NCBI GenBank assembly: GCA_963829585.1
Contig: CAWHJD010000026.1
Span: forward strand, 6,295-70,294
From: Sva-07 sp963829585
GTDB taxonomy: Bacteria; Actinomycetota; Acidimicrobiia; Acidimicrobiales; Ilumatobacteraceae
Direction: 5' to 3'
DNA length: 64,000 nucleotides
Shown: positions 32,613 through 43,640 of the stretch, one piece after another
Numbering within the stretch: the first letter of the stretch is position 1
Layout of the letters: each line of letters opens with the position of its first letter
Position numbers and translations under genes: made by a program
Notes under the pieces: generated by a model
Told to the model about the DNA's origin: nothing
The model's database searches: none
The model's input: only the letters and a program-made list of their open reading frames with translations

Positions 32613-35600
32613 ATGAGGAGTCGGCGTGCCGGGCGATCGTTGCGGATCCTCGGGTTCTTCCTGATCGCCCTGTCGTGGACAGTGCCGTTCACTCGGGCGG
32701 CGTATGGGCAAGCGCCTGCGCCGCCCATCGCTCCACCGGGGGAACAGATGTCCGAGGAGGAGATCGCCTATTGGGAGAGCAGTGTGCCGTGCCCGCCCGG
32801 CCCCGATGGCCTCCAGCTGACCGGGGCCACCTACACCGGCAACATGCTGCCCTCCGTCAGCATCGCCTGCTCCTACACGGACCCGGCCGATGCGACGACC
32901 ACCTACGAGATCACCGTCGAGTGGAACAAGCCACAGTCCGGCCTGGCGTACTACTGCAACGACTCGGACAACCTCAACCAGGTCGCCGTCGGCACCCACG
33001 ACGCCATCATCCGCCTCGACCCGTTCGATGCGAACGAGGAACGACTCGCCGCCCTCGCCGAGGCGGCCGCACCCCTGCGCGACTGGGTCGCAGGAGTGGC
33101 AGACGAGTGCCCGGCCAAGATTCCCTGCCCGTTGATCGACGGTGTCTCCGCGCCCTATGACGCGAACGCGGCCTACTTCCAGCAGGAAGGCAACGTCCTG
33201 ATCTTCGGGAGCAACACCCGCACCTCGACGCTGAGCCTGGCGACATGCAGCTACTCGTCCGTCGAGGACGGCGCGACGTCAGAAGAACCCCGGGCGGACG
33301 GCGCGACCCTCGAAGTCTTCTGGGCGAACCCGTCGACGACCGACCTCGACCGGCAACGGCCATGTCTGATCGAGGAGACATTCCGTGACGGAATCGGGAC
33401 CGTGACCCTCGGTGGGGACGCAGCGGCCTACGCCGTCTACTCGATCTCGGCCATGGAACCGGTGGACCCCGCCCCGTTCGAGGCTGGTGCCCGAACCCTG
33501 TTGAGCACGGTCGCGCCTCAGGCGGCATCTTGCGAGGGCGTCGAGGCAACAGAGACCGAGACACCGTTGCCGGGCCATCTGGCATCCGCATTCGATCCGG
33601 CCGTACTCGCCGCTGGCGATGACGGTGCCCCACCGTCCGCCGATTCCGCCGAAAGCGCACCCGCAGCGACCGAGGGTACGGCATCGACCAGCACCACAGG
33701 CGACACCTCCGAGTGGTACACGTGGCCGTTGCGGGTGATCGGCATCCTCGCGATGGTCTGCTCGATCCTGGCCCTCATCGCGACGTTCGTGAGGGTGCGC
33801 CGAGCGACGCTGATCCACCCGCTGTTCGACATCGCACGGGTGGTCGTCACCGTCGTCGTTGCGTTGGTCATGCTCGCCATCTTCTCTGCGACGGCGCCGC
33901 TGTGGGCGGTTGTCGTCGCCATCGTCGTCGGGGCTGCCCTCGGGTTCTGGCAGGGCGATCACCTCGTGGTCCGGCGCACGGCACGCGGGATGTCGGCCCG
34001 ACGAACCGGCTGGGCGGTCGTGGCCTTCGGCGTCGGCATCGTCCTGACGCAGGTGGCCGGGTACCTCGATCGGGCGGGGGTGATCACGCTCGGCATCGCG
34101 CTGTCATTCCTGTCCGGCGCGATCGCTGCGGGCCTCATCGTCGGTCGAGGACCCCGCATCGCCGACGCCAAACGAGCGGCGGCGACCACCACCGTGCTAT
34201 TGCTCGCCTTCGTCGTCGGCACGTTCGCCACGGTCGAGAAGACCGAGGCGCAAGACGATGACCCCGAGGTCGTCCTCCCAGAGGAACGGACGGTCGGCGA
34301 CGACGCGCTGATCGATCTCGTCGACTGGAACACCGTCCAACTCCGCAGCGGTCTCTTCGCGGACAGCGGCAAACCGTTCCAGGTGGTCCCGGTGCCACGA
34401 GCCCTCGATGCCGCGCCGGCTCCGGCGACCTTCACCACGGCGTGGACGTTCGACGACGGATCGGGACCGAAGCAGTACTCGGTGACCGAGACCTACACGT
34501 TCGGACTCCGGGCCGACGGACTCTGCTGCACGGTCGACTACACCGGTGCCGGGACGGTGACCGACGCCTCCGGTGCACTGTCGAGCTACGAGGCTGCGGG
34601 CCGTCTCGATGACATCCAGTCGGTCGCGGTAGAGGGTTCGGCCACGGCGCCCGTGCGCATCGAGGCGGTCGGCACACCGTTCACGGCGTCGCAGTCGTTC
34701 GGCGAGCCGGGAGCCCCCGTTCCCGCCGGTGTCGCGACGGACCCGGCTTCATGTGGCCGGATCGTCGGTGAGTCGCGATCCCCCTTCGATCTCGAAGAGA
34801 CCGGTGGTCTCGGCGAACTCACCACCTACAACATCGACGGGCAGCCCTCGACCGCCCCAGAGGGATTCGGCCGATCCACCATGATCACCGACTGCGAGAT
34901 CGACGGCTTCACCACTGAGGCCGGGCTCGCGCTCGCGCCGCCACCGCCGCCCATCGGCGACGCGAGCCGGGAGGGTGGGTGCCCCGTCTTCCAGGAGCTG
35001 ATCGGCGACCTGGCGCCGGCGAGCGGGCTCACCGGCGTGGACACCTCGACCACGGCCCAGACGTTCCTGTCACCGAACTCCGCGGCATGCTCGACGAACG
35101 TGACCTTCGGACAGGAAGGACCCGGCGGGACCCGCCACGAACTCGTGTACTCGCTGGCCCGACCAACCGATCCCGCCTACGGCACCGAGTCGACGTGGGT
35201 CGACGAGGACTACTGGAACGACCTGCCGCAGCCGTACGAGTTTCCCCCGGAGACCCGGTGCGCGGTCGATGCGAACGGTGTGCCGGTGGCACCGGCCGAC
35301 TCGGCGGTGGGGTGCAGCTTGATGACCCGCCACCAGGTCGGTGACACCAAGGTCGCGATCTGGACCGACTGGACCCTCATCGAAGGGCCGAACGTGCTGG
35401 TGTTCGTCACCGCCCCGTGGGGGTCGTACGTCTATCGCTGTCATCACTGCACGCCGACCGATCCGGCAATCGCCGAGTTCCTCGCCGCGTTCAACGGGTT
35501 CACCGCCGGCGCGGCGGCGCAGATCGCCGAGGTGTCGGCCAGCGCGCCTGCGGACGACGCACCGGCGCAGGCACCGGCCGACGGCACCGACTCGGGTGCA

Positions 35601-36921
35601 ACCGAGGAGGCCGATGACGACAGTGGAGGGATCGAAGAAGCCCCCTTGGTCGGCCTCGTCGGGCTGGCGGGCGCGCTGGCCCTGTACGGCCTCAGCCGCG
35701 CCGAAGGTGACGAACTCGTCGATGAGGACGAGGAAGGCGACGGGCAGGAAGGCGACGGGCAGGAAGGCGACGGCCGCACGGAGGAGGGGGGAGGAGCCGG
35801 GTGCGGTCGCAGCGCTGCTCGGCCTCGGCGGTGCCGGTGCCATGTTGGGCGTGACGCTCGGCGAGTTGAGCGGCTGGCAGGCGAGCGACGCCGAGGGTGC
35901 CGGGCTCGGCGCCGAGTCGCCCGCCGGCGATGCGCTCGAATTCCTCAACAACGTGCAGTCGTTCAACGACGCGCTCGCCGAGTATCGGGGTGCCGGCTAT
36001 GACCCGCATCTCGCGACGGTGCTCGCCGCGGTCGAAGTGCTGGGCGGCAACGCGGCGGGGGACTCGGCTCCGTTCGGTGGGATCGCCGACAGCCGTCTCG
36101 AACAACTCACCGAGGCGTTCCTGCCGGCGGGAGTGCGCAGCGCGCTCGTTCCCTCCGAGGTGGTCAAGAACGATCTCCGCACCGGTCTGCAGGCCCTCAC
36201 CGCCGTCGCCGAGACGCTCGGCGGCTCGTGGGACTCCGACCGATGGGACACGACCCCGCTGGACCAGTTCGTCGACGGGCTCGAGGAACGTCCGGGAGCC
36301 GATCCGTTCGGCGGGTACAGCCAGGCGTTCGGACTCTTCTTCGAGGAGTTGTACACCGACGGCGGCGCGGCGCTGGCGCAAGACCTCACGAACCTCATGG
36401 TCGGGGGGATCGATGGTGCCTCACCGTTGTTCGATGATCCTGGCCGTGTCACCCGTGACGACTTCGCCGAGGCGTTGCTCGAGGGTGCTGGACAGTTCCG
36501 CGACGAGGTTGCCGACGGCAAGCACGGCGTGGTCCTCCAAGGCCTCGACGACGTGTTCGGAATCACCGCCGAGCTGGTGACCGACCCGGTGGAGGCGATC
36601 GGTGGATTCGTCGACGACATGGCGGCCATCGTGCGGTCCGGTGTCGGCAACGGCTACTGGACCGAGGTGGCTGCGCAGGTCGACTCCACGCTGCGCGAAG
36701 TTCCTGTCGTCCAGGTGATCTACTCCGGCTACCACGAATTGTTCCGCGGTGTCGTGTCGCACGCAGACAGCGCGGACGATCTGGCGACCGGAGCAGCGCA
36801 CGCGGACTTCGCCGTCGAGATGGCCGAGGGCGCGGTCGCGCTCGGAGCCGAAGTGATCGACTTCGTACAGGGCGGCCAGACTGCCGTTCAGGCGTACGAC
36901 TACGTGAGGAGCCTGTTCTGA
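32613..36921 (+). CDS. Very large uncharacterised secreted/membrane protein, one frame break in a G6 run
   Basis: Joined, it has about 1,435 residues. Order: signal peptide (residues 1-32), a cysteine-rich extracytoplasmic domain, a membrane bundle of about five to six helices (nucleotides 33721-34250) ending in a second signal-like stretch, a second large cysteine-containing outer domain, another helix (LVGLAGALALYGLSR), an acidic tandem repeat, one more hydrophobic segment (AALLGLGGAGAMLGV) and an alpha-helical C-terminus of about 340 residues. The two outer parts share a short-strand, Cys-bracketed style, suggesting an internal duplication. The frame slips by one extra base in GGGGGG at 35786-35791. 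I recognise no family. Start ATG 32613 is chosen to begin at the signal peptide; TTG 32598 is the alternative. Confidence 0.65.
35731..35775 (+). repeat. 15-bp tandem repeat, three units, next to the frame break
   Basis: Units 35731-35745, 35746-35760 and 35761-35775 encode QEGDG-type acidic pentapeptides. The G6 tract where the frame breaks is 11 bases further on. Confidence 0.85.
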
Positions 36922-37901
36922 TGCCTGGCCTGCTGCTCACCCCTGCCCAAGTGGCGACGCTGCTCGATGTCGCCGGTCTCGTTCCCGGTGTGGGGTCGCC
37001 GCTGCACGGCGTCGCGGTCGCTGATCCGCTGCCGGCCGACCACCCCGAGCGACGAGCGCTGTTCGACCGATCGGCGCTCGTCGCCGGTGTCGAGGGTGAC
37101 CGGCCCAACGCAGTGGTCGTCTCGGCGTTGCGAGCCTGCGCCGACCCCGACGAGGTGCTCTGGTTCGGCGCCGACACACCGGATGCGTCGGTCACCGTGT
37201 GCCGACGGGGGCGACTTTTCGTCGACTGCTCGCAACGGTCGGATCATCGGGTATCCCTGGTGTTCCCCCTCGATCGTGCGCAGGTGGTGGTGCTTGCCAT
37301 AGCGGCACTCTCGGGCGACCGACCCGAACCGGCACCGTCCGGCTTCGCGCTTCGGATCCCGCTGAGCGACGCATTCCTGCTCCGGGCGATCGCCGATCTG
37401 AACGCTCGGAGCGGGAACGCCGCGACGCCCGACCGCGCCGACGTCGTCGAAGTGGTCGGGGCTGCGCTCGACGACCCGCGCCAGCTCGTGGCGATCAACT
37501 CCTACGGACGTCGAGCAGACCTGCTCTCCGTGATCGACGACCCCGCCCGTTTCGATGACGCCATCGCCCGCCTAACTGCAGCTCGACACCTGGTTGCGGG
37601 TGAGTTCCGGCTCTCGCCGGGCACGGCCGCAGTCTTCGACGTCCCGGTCGACGCGGCGATCGGGGTGGCGCGACGCGTCATCGACGACGGACCCGACGGC
37701 AAACGACGGCTCGCGGAGGTTCACCTCCGCGTCGAGCGACGAGGGGGTCGACTCGTGACCAACCGGATCGTGTCCGTCGAGGGTCAGCCGCACATCGAGC
37801 TGGTCGAGCGGACCCGGGCCGAGGTCCGCTCGCTGATCGGCGTGTTCCTCCTCGGTGAAGCCTGGGACCGGATCGCCGCCACTTCCGCGACCGCCGGGTG
37901 A
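36921..37901 (+). CDS. Uncharacterised cytoplasmic partner protein of the large membrane protein
   Basis: The 326-residue protein has no signal peptide or membrane helix. Its start overlaps the stop of the large gene by one base (TGATG), implying coupling and a shared function. The shape, with a mixed alpha-beta N-terminal half and repeated strands (SVTVCRRGRLFVDC, RRLAEVHLRVERRGGRLV), is faintly like EspG-type export chaperones of actinobacterial ESX systems, but I see no motif that proves it. No ESX genes are nearby. I therefore leave the function open. Confidence 0.6.
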   Translation: MPGLLLTPAQVATLLDVAGLVPGVGSPLHGVAVADPLPADHPERRALFDRSALVAGVEGDRPNAVVVSALRACADPDEVLWFGADTPDASVTVCRRGRLFVDCSQRSDHRVSLVFPLDRAQVVVLAIAALSGDRPEPAPSGFALRIPLSDAFLLRAIADLNARSGNAATPDRADVVEVVGAALDDPRQLVAINSYGRRADLLSVIDDPARFDDAIARLTAARHLVAGEFRLSPGTAAVFDVPVDAAIGVARRVIDDGPDGKRRLAEVHLRVERRGGRLVTNRIVSVEGQPHIELVERTRAEVRSLIGVFLLGEAWDRIAATSATAG

Positions 37902-38032
37902 GGACCGCACCCGGCGGTCGACCAATCCGGTCTGGTCGCCGACGTGCTGTTGTCGACGCGGGACCCGTTCGCTCAGACCCGCACGACGAGCGTCGCGGCA
38001 TATCCGTCGGTGGGGCGTGTGGTGACGACAAA

Positions 38033-38055
38033 GACCCGGGCCGACGGCCCGGGTC
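38033..38055. terminator. GC-rich hairpin between convergent genes
   Basis: A perfect 10-bp stem (38033-38042 with 38046-38055) with a 3-base loop lies between the rightward gene ending at 37901 and the leftward permease ending at 38084. It probably terminates both. Confidence 0.65.
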
Positions 38056-38083
38056 CTCGATCGTCGCCGTCGTTGGCTTCCGC

Positions 38084-38917
38084 TCAATTGGAATCCCGCC
38101 GGTAGAGCAGGAGCGTGCCGATGGCGAGGCTGACCAGGGCGTATCCGCCGAAGATGGCCGCGTACTGCGGACGAGCCAGCAGGTCGGCGATGGCGACTGG
38201 GGCCTCGAAGTTCGGACCGGCGTCGAGGAGGCGGTAGCCGGCGCTGAAGGGCAGGAAGTGGCGGACGCCTTGTGGAATGGCCGGGGCGAACAGGCTCTCG
38301 ATGACGAACGACCACAAGAGGAGCCCGGTGATGGCCCCGGCGGTGTGGCGGGCGATCATGCCGACGCCGAGGCCGATCAGGGCGGCCAGGGCGATGTACA
38401 GCAGGGCCCACAGCGCACGGGACGTGAGGACGGACCCGATGCCGAGCGGCGCGCCCCCGATAGCAGCGCCGGCGAACCCGGCGATCATGCCGGCGGCGCC
38501 CAGGGCGAGACCGGCCGCGGTTGCCGTGATCGTCTTGGCTGCAACGATCACCCAGCGAGCGGGCCGGGCGACCAGGGCGACCGCCAACGTGCCGTGCTGG
38601 GCCTCGCCGGTGAACATGAGGATTCCCACGACCGAGGCCAGCATGGCCACCAACGGCAGGGGGTAGATGAACAGCTCGGAGGCGGTGAGGGTGGGATCGG
38701 TGGAGGTTGCCGCCAGGACTCCGGCGATGAGGCCACCGGTGATGGCGGTGAGGGCGAGGATCACCTTGTTCGCTCGGAGGGCGGTCAGTTTGATCCACTC
38801 GCTTCGAAGGGCGGCTGGGACGGCTCGGACATCGTCGGATCGGGTACGGACGGCGGAGCGGTCGCTGGTCGTCCAGGAAATGGTCGGGCTGGGGATGGTG
38901 GCGCTGGTGGTGTTCAT
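38084..38917 (-). CDS. ABC-2 type transporter permease
   Basis: The 277-residue protein has six hydrophobic helices after a cytoplasmic N-terminus (SEWIKLTALRANKV), typical of ABC-2 exporter permeases that pair with an ATPase coded next to them. GEAQHGTLAVALVARP is the short amphipathic loop usual after the second helix. It lies 36 bases downstream of the ATPase gene in a three-gene operon. The exported substrate (drug, lipid or peptide) is unknown. Confidence 0.88.
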   Translation of the reverse strand: MNTTSATIPSPTISWTTSDRSAVRTRSDDVRAVPAALRSEWIKLTALRANKVILALTAITGGLIAGVLAATSTDPTLTASELFIYPLPLVAMLASVVGILMFTGEAQHGTLAVALVARPARWVIVAAKTITATAAGLALGAAGMIAGFAGAAIGGAPLGIGSVLTSRALWALLYIALAALIGLGVGMIARHTAGAITGLLLWSFVIESLFAPAIPQGVRHFLPFSAGYRLLDAGPNFEAPVAIADLLARPQYAAIFGGYALVSLAIGTLLLYRRDSN

Positions 38918-38953
38918 GGTCTGGTCCTTTGGGTTCGATGTTGGGGTTGGGGT

Positions 38954-39850
38954 TCAGGCCGAGGCGAATTCGGCAGTTGCACCGGTCATGTCGAGGAGGG
39001 TGTCCTCGAGCGACGGCGCGACTTCGCTGAGCTCGAGCAGGCGGATGCCGTGGTCGAAGGCGAGCTGGGACACCGTGGCCTTGGTGGTGCCGCGAACGAT
39101 CAGTCGGTCGCCGGTGGTCTCGACGGTGACGTTCGGCCCGGCCAGCACGCGGGCGAGTTCGGTGGGTTGGGCTGTCTCGGCGACGACGGCCGCTGTCTGC
39201 CGGGCGGTAATCGCCTCGACGGTGTCGGCGGCCAGCAGTTTGCCGCCACCGATCACGACGAGGTCGTCGGCGAACATGCTGAGCTCGCTGATGAGGTGGC
39301 TCGACACGAACACGGAGCGGCCCCGGCGTGCGAAGTCGGTGAGATGGAGGCGTAGCCAACGGATGCCGTCGGGATCGAGTCCGTTCGACGGCTCGTCGAG
39401 CAGCAGGACGTGAGGGTCTCCGAGCAGGGCGCCCGCCAGGGCCAGGCGTTGGCGCATGCCGAGGGAGAACCCGCCGGTGCGTTGGTCGGCGGCCGACTCG
39501 AGACCGACCTCGATCAGGACCTCGTCGACCCGGGACGCCGGGATCGAGCTCATGGCGGCCATGGCTCGGAGGTGGTTTCGAGCGGTGTGGCCGGGGTGCA
39601 TGCAGCGTGTGTCGAGTACGGAGCCGACCAGGCGGGCGGGGTGCCGGAGGTCGTTGTAGCGGACGCCTTCGTAGCGGATCTCGCCGTGGTCGGGGTGGGT
39701 GAGCCCGACCATCATCCGCATCGTGGTCGACTTGCCGGCACCGTTCGGGCCGACGAAGCCGGTGACGCGGCCGGCGGCCACGGTGAACGTCAGGTCGTCG
39801 ACGGCGATGCGCTTGCCGTAGTGCTTGGTGATTCGGGTGACAGTGATCAT
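38954..39850 (-). CDS. ABC transporter ATP-binding protein (exporter type)
   Basis: The 298-residue protein has Walker A (GPNGAGKST near residue 35), the signature FSLGMRQRLALA, Walker B LLLDEPSNGLDP and the switch histidine in SSHLISEL. The DrrA/BcrA-like C-terminal extension of about 80 residues is present. It drives the ABC-2 permease coded downstream. ATG 39850 overlaps the stop of the small upstream gene by four bases. Confidence 0.93.
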   Translation of the reverse strand: MITVTRITKHYGKRIAVDDLTFTVAAGRVTGFVGPNGAGKSTTMRMMVGLTHPDHGEIRYEGVRYNDLRHPARLVGSVLDTRCMHPGHTARNHLRAMAAMSSIPASRVDEVLIEVGLESAADQRTGGFSLGMRQRLALAGALLGDPHVLLLDEPSNGLDPDGIRWLRLHLTDFARRGRSVFVSSHLISELSMFADDLVVIGGGKLLAADTVEAITARQTAAVVAETAQPTELARVLAGPNVTVETTGDRLIVRGTTKATVSQLAFDHGIRLLELSEVAPSLEDTLLDMTGATAEFASA

Positions 39851-40182
39851 GAGGTTGCTCCTGGTGAGTGGTGATGGGTGTGGTTGTGGGAGTTGTCGGG
39901 CTGGTCGACCGCCCTGTCCGCGGGCAGCGGAATCAGCGACAACAGGGTGATGCCGAGGTCGCGCAGGGTCTGGAGAAGGCCGTGTAGTGCGGCCTGGTCG
40001 ACGACCGGTCCGCGGATGACGGTGGTGCCGTCGTCCTCGGCGGTCAGGTTCATGCCGTCGAACCGGGACGCCCAACGCGGTCCGAGGTGTCCTTGGATGC
40101 GGATCTCGTACCGCTGGGCGGGCACGTGATCAGCGGTCGGTTGCCGGTTCGCTGGCTCGTTGATGTGGTCGTCGGTGCTCAC
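39847..40182 (-). CDS. Small conserved protein upstream of ABC exporter
   Basis: The 111-residue protein contains YEIRIQGHLGPRWASRFDGMNLTAEDDGTTVIRGPVVDQ in two stretches, a compact beta domain often seen beside ABC and two-component genes in actinobacteria, followed by QAALHGLLQTLRDLGI. It has a histidine-rich tail (HNHTHHH). Start GTG 40182 is preferred over a longer start. It leads the exporter operon and overlaps the ATPase start by four bases. Its function is unknown. Confidence 0.7.
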   Translation of the reverse strand: MSTDDHINEPANRQPTADHVPAQRYEIRIQGHLGPRWASRFDGMNLTAEDDGTTVIRGPVVDQAALHGLLQTLRDLGITLLSLIPLPADRAVDQPDNSHNHTHHHSPGATS

Positions 40183-40274
40183 GAAGCGAACGTACGGACG
40201 GACCTGGTGAGCGCACATCACATGATGTGGTGAGGCGTCGTGGTGATTTTCGGCGATCGTGCGATCGCGCCTGG

Positions 40275-42961
40275 TCAGAGCCCCAGTTCGGCGGCGCGGG
40301 TCACCGCTTCGCGGCGGTTGGTGGCGCCGAGTTTCGTGTAGATGTGCTTGGTGTGGGTGCGTAGCGTGTTCAGCGACACGTGCAGCTCCCGGGCGACCTC
40401 GGGTCCGCTGAGGTCACTGCGCAACAGCCGGAGGACGTCGAGTTCGCGGTCGCTCAGCTCGTCGGGATCGTTCGAACGGGAGCGGGGCCGCAACGGTGCG
40501 GTCCGTCCCGCTGCCAGGATCCGGGTGGCGTGTGCGTCGCCCGCTCCGGCGATCGGACGGAGCAAGTTCGTCAGGGCCGGGTCGGTGTCGAGGAATGAAC
40601 GCACGTATCCCTGCGGCTCGGCCAGAGCGAGCGCCTTGCTCAGCGTCGTCGTTGCGGCGGCGTCATCGCCTGCTTGCGATTGGGCCACGGCGAGGAGCAC
40701 CAGGATCTCGATTGCACTGCCGTCTCGGTGCCCGTCGTTGGCGGCGGTGAGCAGCCGGCGAAGCAGCCCGGCGGCCTGCTCGACCGCATCGGCTGATCCT
40801 CGGGTGAGGAGCACGCCGGCGAGGGTGATGTGTTCGAACTCATGGATGTAGCTGAGTTCGTCGTGGGCGGAGATGCCCTGTGCGTCCGCCCACCTGGCAC
40901 CTGCGTCGAGATCTCCCCGTTTGACCTCGATCCTGGCTTTCGATGCAGTGACCGGGCGGACGCTGGGCGAGTAGTCGGTGTTGTAGAGAGCCTCCGCCTG
41001 GGTGAGGAGTTCGAGGGCCTTGTCGAGGTCGCCGTGGGCTTCGTGGAGCCGCGCCATCGCTACCCTCCAGCGGTAGGGGTGCTGCGGCAGTCCCGTGTGT
41101 TCGCCGAGTTCTGCGCTGGCCCGGAGGTGTTCAGCGGCGATGTCGAGGTCGTCGTGCTCGATGGCGAGCAGGCTGAGGCCGACGTGCATGTCGGCTGCAC
41201 CGCGGAGACCGGGGTGATCGGCGGTGTGCCGTAGCGCAGACTCGAAGGTGCGCTGCGCGTCGCTCAATCGTCCTTGGGTGACCTGGATGTCGGCGAGGGC
41301 AAGTGAGCAGCCCATGACGTCAGAGAGGTAGCCGCCGGTCTCGAAGTAGGTGACCGACTCCGTGTAGCACGTGCGTCCGTCGTCGAGGTTGCCTCGACGC
41401 CAGTGGGCCAGACCGATCAGCGCCATGGCTGCACCACGCTGAAGGTGGTCGTCGGCCCCGGCCAGCTCGAGTACGCGTTGCGCATGCTCGATGGTCGCGT
41501 CGGTGTCGCCTGCCAAGAGCGCAAGTCCGGCTCGATGCACGGCAGCCATCGCGGGCAAACGGCCGTATGCCACGTCGTCGAACACGAGCGGGGAGTCCGT
41601 CCGGTCGAGCCAGGAGTCGACGATCTCGAGCAGTGGGTCGAGCGCGCGCGTATCGCCGGTCGCCATGCGGGCACCGATGAGTGCCATGGCGAGCACCGGA
41701 CGGTCCTCGTAAATGTCGGCGGGGAGGGCTTCCAGCCAGGCCAGCAGCTGCGACTCGTGGCGCGCCCGCTGCATCGCCGGAGCAGCGAGTTCGATCAGTT
41801 CCGCAGCTCGCTCAGCGTCGTCGCCCGCGAGCGCGTGAGCGATCGCTTCGTGAGGGTCACTATGGCCGGCGTACCAGTCGCTCGCCCGGCGGTGCAGTGC
41901 TGCCAGCCGGTCGGGCTGCTCGTCGAGAAGTCTCGCCCGCACGACATCGCCGAAGAGATGGTGGTACCGATACCAGGTGCGCCGGTCGTCGAGCGGAACG
42001 AGGAACATGTTCGATCGGTCCAGCTCGCCGAGGATGGACTTGGCGTCGTCCTGGCCGGTCACGGCCGCACAGAGTGGGCCGGTGAGCCGGCTGAGAATCG
42101 ACGTGTCGAGGAGGAAGTCGCGGATGCGTGTGGTCTGGCGCTCCAGGACCTCATCGGCCAGGTAGTCGAGGATGAACCGGTCGTCGCCTGCGAACTCGCT
42201 GATGAACGAGGCCGGGTCGCTGCGACCTTGCATCGACAACGCAGCGAGTTGCAGGGCGGCGATCCAGCCTTCGGTCCGTGCTTCGAGCACGTCGACGTCA
42301 GCTGTCGTCAGGGTCAGTTCCATTGCACCGTTCAAGTATTCGGCAGCTTCGTCGGCCGTGAAACGCAGGTCGGCAGCGCGCACCTCGAGAAGAGTCGCCT
42401 TCGGCTCGCAGGGAAGCGAGGGGGAGCGGGGGATCGGCGCGGGTGACGATCACCAGGCTGAGCTGCGGCGGGAGGTGCTCGAGCAGGAACGTAACGGAGT
42501 CGTGGATCTCGGGGGCGGTGATGACGTGGTAGTCGTCGAGCACCAAGACGATGTCATGCGACGCGGTCTCGAGGTCGTTGATCAGTGTCGCAACGACGGC
42601 CTCCAGCGGTATCCGGCCACTCCGGAGTAGGGGAGCAGTGTCCGCGACCAGTTCGGGGGTCACCGTTGAGAGTGCAGCAAGGACGTACGTCCAGAACTGC
42701 TCGGGGTCGTCGTCTCGTGCGTCGAGGGACAGCCAGGCGGTAGTGCGCTCGCCGGCGAACCAATCAGCCACCAGGGTGGTCTTGCCGAAACCAGCGGGCG
42801 CCGATACCAAGGTCAGTGCAGGGTGCCCACGCCGTGTGGCCAGGTCCCGCAGTCGAGGTCGGGCCACGAGGGTGCGACGTCGGCGCGGTGGGTGCAGCTT
42901 CGTGTGTCAGCAGCACGATTCCCTCGGCACCCGTGTCACCCGCCTGGTCCTTCGTTGTCAT
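40275..42961 (-). CDS. MalT-like ATP-dependent LuxR family regulator, two frame breaks
   Basis: A large regulator of about 895 residues: an N-terminal STAND NTPase with Walker A (APAGFGKTTL) and Walker B (VLVLDDYHV), a long TPR-like helical middle, and a C-terminal LuxR HTH (LSDRELDVLRLL ... NTLRTHTKHIYTKLGATNRREA). It starts at ATG 42961, overlapping the XRE gene stop by four bases; LLT continues, after one extra base near 42902, into KLHPPRRRRTLVARPRL, the usual MalT-like opening. A second extra base near 42404 separates RADPPLPLASLRA from LLEVRAADLRF. Targets are unknown; the ABC exporter operon is the next unit downstream on the same strand. Confidence 0.85.
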
Positions 42962-43552
42962 CGGGCAGTCTTGCGGCGAGGCGCGGCGCGGATGTGGGCG
43001 CGTTCGCCGGGTCGGCTGAGGAGGCTGAGGACCTCGACGGGTTGATCGCCGGCTGCGCCGAACCAGTGGGGTACTTGGGTGTCGAACTCGGCGACCTCGC
43101 CGGCTTTCATCGTGAGGTCGTGGCCGCCGAGTAGTAACCGCAATTCGCCGCTGAGGACGTACAACCATTCGTACCCGTCATGCGACTTGAGTTGCGGTCG
43201 CCCGCGTTCGGGTGGGATCAACACCTTCCACGCGTGCATTCCGTTCGGATGCTGGGTCAGTGGCACGACGACGCGGGTTCCGCGTTTCTGCGGCTGAGGC
43301 CGGATTCGCGGGTCGCCGACGTCGGGCGCGCCGACGAGGTCGTCGAGCGCGACGCGGTACGCCCGAGCGATCGGGAGCAACAACTCGAGGCTCGGTTTGC
43401 GTTGCCCTGTCTCGAGACGCGACAGGGTGCTTTTCGAGATTCCCGTCGTCTTCGACAGTTCGATCAGCGTCAGTCCGCGCTCGGTGCGCAAGGCCCGCAG
43501 TCGGCTCGGCGACCTCAGCGAGCACGTTCGTGGTCTCCGAGGCCGTTGTCAT
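42958..43552 (-). CDS. XRE family regulator with cupin domain, one frame break
   Basis: An N-terminal HTH (LTLIELSKTTGISKSTLSRLE) is followed by a cupin domain (HAWKVLIPPE ... VLSGELRLLLGGHDLTMKAGEVAEFD), the layout of ligand-sensing repressors such as PuuR. The N-terminus MTTASETTNVLAEVAE lies in another frame; removing one base near 43505 joins it to RLRALRTERG. The gene is divergent from the MFS exporter at 43641 and probably regulates it, and is coupled to the LuxR gene. Joined length is about 197 residues. Confidence 0.85.
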
Positions 43553-43640
43553 CGCCCAATTCAACATCGGATTCCCAGAACCGGCAACGAAAGTTGTGGT
43601 GCCCTCCGCATTCGGCGCACCGTCGCTGCAGGAGGTTCAG

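Noticed and set aside
35341..36921. C-terminal part of the giant protein as a separate gene
   Set aside because: No credible start or ribosome site lies near 35790, and the frame continues the same protein after dropping one base; I merged them.
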